64,000 bases of DNA from Glandiceps talaboti (Eukaryota > Hemichordata > Enteropneusta > Spengelidae). The stretch's first letter is position 1, and every line of letters begins with the position of its first letter. The position numbers and the translations under genes were made by a program. This document shows positions 26,935 through 36,437 of the stretch, one piece after another. The notes beneath the pieces were generated by a model. That model was not told the origin of the DNA and searched no databases. It saw only the letters and a program-made list of their open reading frames with translations. The stretch is taken from assembly GCF_964340395.1 (NCBI RefSeq), contig NC_135566.1, forward strand, positions 9,930,001-9,994,000. The letters are read 5' to 3'.

Positions 26935-27947
26935 AAGAGTACAAATGAATTTCAATGTGCAACTCATCTTTTGATCTTTATGGGATTCTGTTGTGATGTT
27001 AGTGATTTCCAGGTAAATCCTGTCATCACAAAACAAAGTATTTCCTGTGCCACCCACAATAAAGTGTGAGGTACGTTGTGGCAGGGCGCCCTCACAGTTT
27101 GACCAACCCCTTTTGAACGATAGCTGGTAGCATGGCATGAATATCATAAATATATATCTTGCAGCCAACAGTACAATATAATTGATGAGTCATTCAACAT
27201 CTTCAGTAACATGTCTTTAGAAAAAATGACAATTTACAAGTCACTTAGTAAATGGAATCACATGTACACTGCAATCTGTGGTCTTGTCAGTCTATGTGAC
27301 ATTTACAGTTGTGGCAATATAATAATAATAATAAATGTTAGTTTTTATATAGTGCTTTCTCACTTTGTGCTCAAAGCACTTTACAATTATTACCCCTGGC
27401 ATGGATCACACAACCGCCCTTTACACTTCCTCAACTCCCTGGGGAGCATACAATCCATTGCAGCCTTTTTATAAACGCATAGGATTAAAGCCTTTACATA
27501 GCAACCTCTATCCTACTAGGTGTGAATATGAAGATTTATCCAAACTTTATCATGAATTTTCCATTTGTGTTACCGTACTTGTAGTTCAATATGAATTCAC
27601 AAAGTCCAACGAGAATGACCTTTCTGCTCTTATGAAAAATGGGGTAGTTCTTTACTGTGGGGAAGATTTACACGTGGACTGATATTGCAAAGTTTTCATA
27701 CGGTGAACACTCCTCCCAAGTCTCACTGTAAACAAAGCTGTCCAGATGAGTATAACACACATGCAGGAGACTGAATCCTTGTAAAATATAACAGAATTTG
27801 TAGGTGTGTTGTAGTGTTGAATGATTCAGTGACTCCCCGTGTCAATATCATTGGTAAAAGTCATGTTATTACTCTGCTGTTGTCCTAGTGTTGAATGGTT
27901 CAGGACTCCCTGTATCAATATCATTGGTACAAGTCCTTACTCTGCTG
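26935..27947. other. Convergent spacer between MKS1 and RAD51D 3' ends
   Basis: No exon is supported. About 27320-27530 carries an ATA-rich start, then a TATAGTGCTTTCTCACTTTG / CTCAAAGCACTTTACA inverted motif and a TCAACTCCCTGGGGAGCATA palindrome. The style is of an interspersed SINE- or MITE-like repeat, which I could not classify. The rest should be 3' UTR of one or both genes. Confidence 0.5.
27320..27530. repeat. Probable interspersed repeat (SINE/MITE-like)
   Basis: AAAGTGAGAAAGCAC-like and CTCAAAGCACTTTAC motifs form an inverted pair, followed by the palindrome CTCCCTGGGGAG. I infer an interspersed repeat from the structure; no second copy was found in this window. Confidence 0.4.
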
Positions 27948-30900
27948 TTACCTTACATCAGTGATCCCACTGTCCGTGATATGGAAAGATGCTGTACCAT
28001 GGAGTGGCTGAAATGAAAATAAATTACACTGTTAATATACATACCAGTATGTTTGTATAGTTTCCATGACACACTTGACATGGATAAAGTTAACCTGGGA
28101 TGGTTTGTGTCATTTGGATGGAAGTTGAAGTTTTGTGCTTTAATTCAGTAAATATCTATGTGGTATTTTATTCAGACTATTGAGGGGTCCACACAGTTTT
28201 GGTGAAGAAATGACTGGTTATATTGCAATCTCTATTTTATGCATGTCAGCTTTTCAGCATGGCAACCAGTAGTCACCAGTATTCAAAAGTTTAATATTCA
28301 GACCATTCCAAGACAGAAGTGGAGACCAACCGATGAAGAGGAGTGCAGTCTCTTCGAAATATTTGGGTTAGAAATGTATGGTTTACAATGCTATCATACA
28401 TGTCAGAATAATATCACAGACATTGTTCTCTATTATTTAGGTTATTGATGAATTACTGGTTTCTTTCTGAAATAAATGATTACAAAAACCACTTGAATTT
28501 AAAAACTAGTTTGAGATTCATGCAGTTTTGTACTTATTTAGTGTCGAGTTATTAGTATACAATACACCCTTACCTGTCTTCCTGACTTGGAGAGTGTGGC
28601 TGTACCCTCTGCCAGTACAACTCTAGAGTGTGGTACATTCACCCAATATTTACCTAAAGCTGGTTTAGTACCACCACTTCCACCATCCCAACCTTTCTGT
28701 ACCATATTATTTGTCACCTGTTGATATTTAAACAGAAAGACAACTATACATTTATTTCTAATTTCAGTTTCCCCTGTAGTTGTCTTTGCCAGCAGAGTAC
28801 GTATGTTGCTAGTTTCCCCAGTAGTTGTCTTTGCCAGCAGAGTATGTGTGCCACGAGTTTCTTTTGACTGTTGACAGTTACATTTCCTTCAGTATAACAG
28901 TAATATTCTCCACTCTTGGATATGATGAATATATAAACCAAGGAGTTGTACAAATATACTTCATGAGAAAGACAATCTCAGAAATACCATCTTACTTGCA
29001 CTGCAGTTTGAAACAGGCCAAACAACTGCTGTAAACTTTGAAAGATCCAACCACTTAATCTAAACTTTAGGGTTTTTACCAAAATTGTAAACTTTTATAA
29101 ATTTGTTGTAGAAACTTACCACAATGGCCAAGGCATGATCTACAGCCAAAGTTAACAGTATACGAGATACATGTGTCATCAATAAATGACCTGTAATGTA
29201 ATCAAATCAAAGTATACACATTGTCATCAAATCTTATATATCACTTTTAAATGTACCTATCCCTAGCAAGCTATCTCAATTTGTGAAAGTTAATTTTTTA
29301 TGTAATTTTATGAATCTATGGTCACTGAAAGAGCTGACACAATTCCTAGCCAACATTAGAAACACTAATGTACTATTAATTATGTTTTCTATCAACATTG
29401 TTATATTTACCAAATTGATCAAGGTGTTCTCCTTGGCTTGTTTCTACCAGTGACCAAGTAAACAGTTCTTTTTGTTGACCACCAAGTATAGGTGATATTA
29501 CAGCACCAACACATTCCACCTACCTTCTGTTTGTTGACCACCGAGTATAGGTGATATTACAGTACCATCACAGTCCACTTACCTTCTGTTTGTTGACCAC
29601 CAAGTATAGGTGATATTACAGCAGCAACACAGTCTAAGATAACCAGTTTGAGTGACGTGTAAAAACTCTCACTGGCTGATATGAAGGCACTTCTTGTTTC
29701 TTCTAGAATCTGGATTACTTCAAAGACATCAAAGGCACTGATACATCGTATCCTGGAAAATGCTGTTGCCATATTCTGTGGTTAAAGATAATATATTTTT
29801 TACTGCAAAATGTAACATGTACAATACAATATCCTCTACTACATTCTTAAAGTATGTCTATGAAATATTCCATACTACCATAAACTAGTTGAATGTGTAG
29901 CAATGTTAGTACATGTACTTCAATTGTGAAGGTGAACATTTCCGTACCATCAATGGTATTATTTCATGTTTGACTGCTTTTGTTTGGTGTTTGGTGTCTA
30001 GTGACTCATAGTGACAAAGCCCTCTTACGTCACTCGTATTTTCCTTGGCTGAACAGAAGAAAAATATTGTGGACTAATATCTAATTGTCCCTAACCTTAT
30101 CACTGATTTGTCTATCAGTCATAATATCTTGTAGTCTTTCAGCACTGAATCCTCCACTGGTATCGATATAAAACACATTCTGTTTGGCTGTCAATGCAAC
30201 ACTGGCTGCTGTTGTAAGACAGAACTACAAAACAAAAACATACTAATGTGACTTATATATAGCAATGGTAACAAATAATGTATATAAAATCCATTATTAC
30301 AATTTGACATATAACAGAACCCAATAATTGTGTGCGTACCAGTTACAATTTGACATATAACAGAACCCAATAATTGTGTGCGTACCAGTTACAATTTGAC
30401 ATATAACAGAACCCAATAATTGTGTGCGTACCAGTTACAATTTGACATATAACAGAACCCAATAATTGTGTGCGTGCCAGTGTGGTATACTTGGGGTATT
30501 TACATACCTGTGGTGTTCTCTGTGGCAGTACTGTCACTTGCTTCACATGTTAAAGTGAAGCCGAAATGCCACAAGCATGAGTGCAAACACCAAGACTACA
30601 CACACTGACACTCATGTATCATGAGGTTCTGTTAATAACATGTTTATCCAAAATGTCAGTTTTTGTGGAAATATAACATGTATGTAGTATAACTACATCG
30701 AATGCTTGTGCATTCATTTGCATACAGGTATACCAAAATGTACTGCGCTGCATTACATATACCAATAATATGTGTGTAGTGATGGTATGTTCATGATAAT
30801 AACTACGTTACCATTCTGCAAATTTTCAATTTTCAGCTTTCAGTATGTATTGATTTTCTCTGGTCCACCAACTATCTCCGTCACTTGACATGTACAATCC

Positions 30901-32805
30901 ACCATCAACAAAAACTCTGACATACTCACCTGTGTTTTACCTGAAGCTGGTCCACCAACTATCTCTGTCACTTCACATGTATACAGTCCACCATCAAGTA
31001 GTTTATCAATACTGTCAGTACAAAAACACACAATAAACTATCAAACATATGACTTGATTTTAGCCACTTTTATTATGAGTGCACGTAGGGCTGGCCTATC
31101 AGGAGTATCATGCTTGTACTCTTCCTTAGGATAGACTTTGGAGTGTTCAACCTAAAAATGTATGAACTGGGAATGAAGACACCTTGGTGTCTCTCTGACA
31201 TTAGGGTATAAAATTTACTCAGTATAACTGAAAAGTTTTGTTTTTTAAATTATTGTTATTGCAACAATGAGTGATAATCACAACTACAGTGGTGTTCCAT
31301 CTTTCTTACCTCTCACAACCTGTTGGTAATATTGCCACTTTACTGATGACATCATCATACAAATCACAACCATTGATAGGAAATGCAGAGTACTGGGCCA
31401 ATAACAGCTTTCTGATTGACAGTAGGACCTGCAAACAGTATAAGTTATGTAAATAATATCAAGTTTTGAAGCAGAGATGAATTACTGCATAGGTGTCATG
31501 ATAAAATTTAGCAATATAAACAAAACAAAAACAACTTAAAGATAATTAATTCAAAATCATGGCATTTATCTTGCATGACAGGCAAGTGATTTAGTATCTG
31601 AAATAGTGCTTTTGAAGGATTAAGAACTATTTAACATCAAGTGTAAAACCATCAAATTGTCTGAAGACATGTGGACTACAGACACTGGCCAATAGCTTTA
31701 TACAATGTCAGATTGTACTCCTCTTGGCCAGAGGAGAGAGTGGACTCTTGGATAGAGGACAGAATAGACTCCTGGCTGAAAGTGTACTTACTTTATATGA
31801 TAGTGAACATCTTTGAGCAAGGCTTTCTGGATCAGAACATACAAAGTCAACAACTATGAAGGAGAAAAAAAATATCTTTCAATTATAACACTTGTTACCA
31901 TGTAAGTATGTGTAATATTTCCATGCTGTTTTACTAGGACATTTCATGAAAGAACCATTACACCATGATATGGATGAAAGAAGGAAAGTAGAACGATATA
32001 GGATATATACTCTATTCATACCAAACTTGTTTTTGTCAATAGCAATATTACTATTACTAGTATTAGGACTCCTCTGATTTTGTATTGTTCAATAAAACTT
32101 AGTGGTATGATATTATATCAAAGTCATTAAAGTGACCATATGGATATAGTTTGGATTTTATATCTTTTTATTATGTTTTTTATACTTGAAATAGAATGCT
32201 TGTAATTCAGTAAATCTATATTTTAAATGTAAACTTGTTTGTTATTGTGAATGATTTGTAAATAAACTGAGTAAACAAAAGCATACACTTATAACTACAA
32301 TACAGTAAACATAACGGTAATGCAACTATTTATGCATTTCAACACATGGGAAATGACAGACGCAGTGATTACTTGTCTTATAAGTTATAGTAAGTCTAGT
32401 TCCTGACGGACCGTATTCCGTACTACGTTATATTCAAGGATAATGAACTAGACTAAGTTATACATCATAGACTTGAGTTTATTTATTTACAAATATATCA
32501 TTATCACTTCCTGTATTTGTTAACATTTTACACATTTGTATGGGTTTTGGTATTTTTTGAGTTGCAAACACAGACTTTGTCAGTTTTGTTTCATATATCA
32601 TTTTCACGTTGAAAAACTTAGTAACTAAAAGTTATTTCATACATTGAAAATCCAAAATAAACACAACACACGTGACATAGGGGAGATCAAGGAAACGGTA
32701 GCCTTACGTCTCAAGTCTCATACCTGTTTTGATTCCAACTGCATTCAACGCTTCATGAGCTTCTGCTGTTAATGCTGGACACATACCCACCCGAAGAAGG
32801 GGCAT
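27948..32805 (-). CDS. RAD51D: RAD51D, RAD51 paralog (complete, 313 aa)
   Basis: RAD51D is a RecA-fold ATPase of the BCDX2 complex that supports RAD51 filament assembly in homologous recombination. Nine coding exons in transcript order: 32724-32805, 31792-31853, 31310-31428, 30930-31011, 30096-30224, 29583-29775, 29120-29190, 28574-28717, 27948-28007; all phases agree. The N-terminus [20 protein letters not shown] and [20 protein letters not shown] match the family N-terminal domain. Linker [19 protein letters not shown] follows. Walker A is GGPASGKT at residues 107-114 with Lys113, and Walker B VILD ends at Asp206, the same positions as in human. The exon 3 donor GTAAGA (31309) was chosen over GTTGTG at 31319 because only it restores phase and the GCESIDKLL join. 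Length is slightly under human (328 aa). Introns carry copies of exon 4 and exon 6 fragments, a 4 x 46 bp array and two inverted-repeat element fragments. Confidence 0.96.
28745..28850. repeat. 51-bp tandem duplication in RAD51D intron 7
   Basis: TAGTTGTCTTTGCCAGCAGA occurs twice about 51 bp apart, with flanking TTTCCCC and GTACGTATG/GTATGTGTG segments also repeated. It lies just beyond exon 8 and is non-coding. Confidence 0.85.
29466..29580 (-). pseudogene. Two extra copies of the RAD51D exon 6 end with its splice donor
   Basis: The last about 50 bp of exon 6 plus its donor (about 29577-29638) is repeated at 29522-29580 and 29466-29520 with a period of 59-60 bp. On the minus strand the nearest copy keeps CAACAAACAGAAG followed by GTAGGT, a plausible donor. 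The copies sit downstream of the genuine donor GTAAGT at 29582, so they are intronic. A few mismatches separate the units. They could act as decoy donors. Confidence 0.85.
29998..30084. mobile_element. Family A element, 5'-truncated copy beside RAD51D exon 5
   Basis: It retains the centre (GTGTCTAGTGACTCATAGTG) and the right terminus GAAAAATATTGTGGACTAATATCTAA but lacks the left arm. Its edge is only about 11 bp from the exon 5 splice donor at 30095. Confidence 0.75.
30297..30480. repeat. 46-bp tandem repeat, 4 copies (RAD51D intron 4)
   Basis: Copies start at 30297, 30343, 30389 and 30435. Each reads TTACAATTTGACATATAACA and continues to GTGTGCGTACCAG; the copies are almost identical, so the expansion is recent. 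Confidence 0.95.
30860..30908 (-). pseudogene. Partial duplicate of RAD51D exon 4 inside intron 4
   Basis: About 49 bp on the minus strand repeats the exon 4 region coding [16 protein letters not shown] (30947-30997), with substitutions and a 2-bp net deletion. It stops before the Walker A lysine and is followed by unrelated sequence. It has no matching donor and breaks the frame, so it cannot replace exon 4. It lies 22 bp downstream of the exon 4 donor. Confidence 0.85.
32127..32660. mobile_element. Decayed relative of family B MITE in RAD51D intron 1
   Basis: It begins TTAAAGTGACCATATGGATA, closely matching the terminus of 20156-20511. Near 32640-32660, AAAATCCAAAATAAAC matches the inner right arm of that element. 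The right terminus itself is not recognisable, so the copy is rearranged. Confidence 0.6.
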
Positions 32806-32837
32806 AATGGTGGTGGTGAGTGGGGACTAATTCATTG

Positions 32838-32883
32838 TCAACTCTTCCTGGCCTCCACAGACTTCACACTTGCCGCCATTTTG
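32838..32883 (-). promoter_or_regulatory. RAD51D YY1-like element with 13-codon upstream ORF
   Basis: On the minus strand CAAAATGGCGGC (32872-32883) matches the YY1 promoter element about 70 bp upstream of the start ATG at 32805. Its own ATG (32879) opens a 13-codon frame ending TGA at 32838. A second two-codon uORF (ATG AAT TAG) follows. Either could reduce translation of RAD51D. Confidence 0.55.
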
Positions 32884-33349
32884 TCGTCTTCTATCCACCA
32901 CATACCGCACCGCCCTCATACGGCTTCTTGTTAGAACCTTTCGTTCTAGATTTTGTATTTCGTCGAAAAGAAATATGACCCACCATTTCTGCAAATTACA
33001 CTTCTAATGTTTCATTCTTTATAGTATTTAAACAGAATCAATTAATGTTTCGATAATAGATTTTTTGTTATTTCGTTTCTAATTCATGATTGTAGGTGTC
33101 ATGTTACATCTCATTTCCATAGTAATTTGTTTTCAATTTTATCTCTGATTGCTTCAAAATATATTTGATATTCCATTACACAACCAAACCTTGCAACAAG
33201 GAACACAAAAAATGGATCTTTGCTCATATCTGAAAGACCACTTCTTTTAAAAAGACAATTTTCTTTTGCAATGGGTTATAAGGCCTAAAAAAAATGGGTA
33301 GTTCCAATTACATTCGATTTTAGAATAGGTAGATTTTTTATTTTTTTAA

Positions 33350-33512
33350 ATTTCTTTTCATGTGAGTGTCTAGTTCAGGTAGTTATGTTTTCCGTTGTTT
33401 TCCATATGGCCTCTGTGTTATTGGTTGCTTCTCATCAGATGTACAGCCACTATAGACTGGAAAAAGTTTTATATTGTCTTTTTAAGATGTCAGTTTCCGC
33501 ATCCACTATTGA
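33350..33512 (+). repeat. Interspersed repeat, copy 1 (partner at 60775)
   Basis: It shares TCAGATGTACAGCCA, TTGTCTTTTTAAG and AGTTATGTTTTC blocks in the same order and orientation with 60775-60935, at about 80 percent identity over 160 bp. The class is unknown. Confidence 0.75.
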
Positions 33513-35051
33513 TTGTTTAATTCTGATGTTGGTAATTTTAAAGGCACTTGGTACTTCATAAAGTTCCAAAATTCACACAGGGAATGGGGTAGTGTAATAA
33601 CAGGTCAAAGATGTAACGGGAGGTCGAGTGAGATCACAGGAGAGAGCTACGAACTGGGTCTATGTCAGAGATACTACTCAAAAGTGAGTGATTGGTCACA
33701 GTTGAAACGACATGGCTCAAAGTTTGTATAAGTGTAATGAAAATGAACTAACCTGTGTCATAGCTGTGATAGAAGTACTCTCTCCACATCTGTGCAAAAA
33801 AATTTCATTTAGAAAAGTAACTAATTCTCAGTACCTGCAACAGCATTTTACCTCATGCTTGAGGGTCAATAGAACAAGGTCAATTTACTCTCACGCACAC
33901 CTATAGTAATGCATGTGAAGCATGTGGAGCAGAAGTTATGTCAACCAAGAAATCAAACCATTCATTATTTTTTATGATAAGCCTAGGCAGCAATATTCTA
34001 TTTCAGGTGCTGAGAATTGATTTCAATCTCTCTGTGTTTTGGAAGACCTTTTCGAGATAGCCCAAAATGTAATTTGCTTGACATACTCAAGTCCCAACAG
34101 CTTCATCATGCCTGTAGGCTGGGTAATGAACTGTGAAATAAACTCGCACACTGATATCCACCATACATATAATTAGACACACTAACAAAAAAAGTATATC
34201 ATGGAAAATACCCTTTATACATCTTACAAAAATTAAATAATACATTATCTGGGTAACAAGAATTGCTCGAAATCTACACAGATGTATGTCATGTGTGCGT
34301 TCCAGGCATTTAGTGAATTCCAACTCAAGAGCCAAATAATATTACATAATATTTACATTCAAGTGATATCAGCTGTGATATATATGATATTGCTATACAG
34401 TGTATACCTAGGACACTGAAGTGTGCTACATGCCTCATCAGCTAGCCATCAATCATATACTGTGTTTTCATAACTATATTAAGATATTGTAGAACATACA
34501 AGTGGTTGATTATTCTGATGTCTGTGTCTAATAAACCAAACAGTCCTCCCACATAAAAGTTCTTATCTAAGACATACAGACTGGATTGTGACGACGGCAT
34601 CATTCTCCATCCCAAGATCTCTGATATCAATCTCATCTGACCAAGTTCCTGGAAAGGTATAGCTAAACTACTGTGTACCATTTTATCTAACCAAAAGCTA
34701 TGACGAAAAGACTGTTTGTGATTTGGTAATATCATTCGTATATCCGATAACTATCTATGTTTTATTCTGAATTGATTACCAACTGACTCATCTGCCTTTC
34801 TGTATCATTTTGTACATCATCTGATCTTTGCTAAGTGACAGACCTGTTTGCATGGACTAATTTGCACTTGATCCAAAGAGATCGACCGACATCCATTTGT
34901 ATTAATTCTCATCACACTGTACAAGCACCAATGATTTCCACTGATCAGCAAGTACTGTTAGTGACTAGTAACTGTTCTAAAGACTCAAACCACTCTGTAC
35001 TAGTTGGTGACTTGTTCTACAACTGTATTTGTAGATATAGCATGTTTCAAA

Positions 35052-35640
35052 CCTAGGTAGTAAGCATAACTGTTATAATACATTGCATACAGATTTTGAA
35101 AATGCAAATTAGATCATGAATATGCAAATATAGAGACACAATGTCATAGCCTAGGTAGTAGGCATAACTGTTATAATACATTGCATACAGATTTTGAAAA
35201 TGCAAATTAGATCATGAATATGCAAATATAGAGACACAATGTCATAGCCTAGGTAGTAGGCATAACTGTTATAATACATTGCATACAGATTTTGAAAATG
35301 CAAATTAGATCATGAATATGCAAATATAGAGACACAATGTCATAGCCTAGGTAGTAGGCATAACTGTTATAATACATTGCATACAGATTTGAAAATTCAA
35401 ATTAAATAATAAAAATGAAAAATCTGTAGAGAAACAATGTCTCATAGCCTACGTAGTACCGGGTTAAGCATAACTGTTACAATTGCATACATATTTGAAA
35501 ATGCAAATGAGATAATGAATATGCAAATATAGAAACACAATGTTTCTAAACTTTGGTGGGTAACAAACTATTATATTTGCATATAAATTCAAGAAATGCA
35601 AATCAGATAATGAATATGCAAATGATGGAAATGAACTTGA
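35052..35640. repeat. 98-bp tandem array carrying ATGCAAAT octamers
   Basis: Units starting with CCTAGGTAGTA occur at 35052, 35150, 35248 and 35346 with an exact 98-bp period. A diverged unit starts at 35448 and a further decayed one follows near 35550. Five of the six units contain two exact ATGCAAAT octamers with starts about 20 bp apart, ten in total; the fourth unit has lost both. The array lies between RAD51D and SETD1. Confidence 0.9.
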
Positions 35641-36437
35641 ATCACTGCATATTGCCATAATACAATGAGAAACATTATTTCTTTTAATTAACTATACATT
35701 CATCTACCTGGAGAACCAACCACGTGCATTTGATGGGAAATAAAAAGTACTTAAAATAGGTGACAGTACTATTTACAAATGCCAAAATTAAAGGCCTTTT
35801 ATACAGCATTATGAGAAATTGGTGGCACTGGGCCATGACCATTGAATTCACAACATGTTTTTCAAATGAAAAAAAAAAAGTCAGGGTTGATATCAATTTT
35901 TATTTTTTATTTTCTCTCTTGAACCATAAATTCCCAGTCCCAGTGTTCTCAACTATAAATGGGTATTTTGAACTCTTGGTGAAAACATTCAACAAGATCA
36001 CAATGAACTAGGCAAGTGAAAATGACTGGAATGTACTTTATACTATAATATCAAATTTTCAAATGTACAGAATACAAGACAAATTTCTTACAAAAAATTC
36101 CCTGATGAATTGTTTGATGCTACTCAATTATTTGCAGCAGATAATTTAATTATATATTTTGCAGTCTTGCAAAATGATTGAGTCGGTTTACTAAAGGTAG
36201 CTTCACCAGCTGCTAGTTGGTTCCGAGTTTTTTGAAGGTTTGCTCCAGCAGTGAACAGCTTCCTTTAGCTGTGGCACCAAAGTGATTTCCCTTCCCCTTG
36301 ACTGATTTCACGTCACGTGTACATGGCAGAAATCCTGAAAGCAAGGTGTTGGTGGGTGTGATGATATTCATCTGCCACATAGTACAGCAAAAATGAGGTC
36401 CATATCCTTGGCATATCATCCATACAACTCTCTCCGC

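Larger units (their letters stand above)
32884..36437. other. Spacer between RAD51D promoter and SETD1 3' end
   Basis: I support no complete gene here. It contains an interspersed repeat (33350-33512), a short coding-like minus-strand stretch (34564-34674) without demonstrable splicing, and a 98-bp octamer-bearing tandem array (35052-35640). The SETD1 3' UTR should occupy the right end; a minus-strand AATAAA candidate lies in the T-rich run near 35897-35912. Confidence 0.55.

Noticed and set aside
30840-31031. RAD51D exon 4 read continuously into its partial duplicate
   Set aside because: The apparent continuous frame crosses a strong GTGAGT donor at 30929 and the copy lacks the rest of Walker A; exon 5 continues correctly from the donor.
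31318-31319. GTTGTG as RAD51D exon 3 donor
   Set aside because: It gives the wrong phase into exon 4; the GTAAGA donor ten bases further on restores the conserved SIDKLLDGG join.
34087-34335. 82-residue minus-strand frame between RAD51D and SETD1
   Set aside because: Low-complexity hydrophobic translation, no convincing splice sites, AT-rich spacer.
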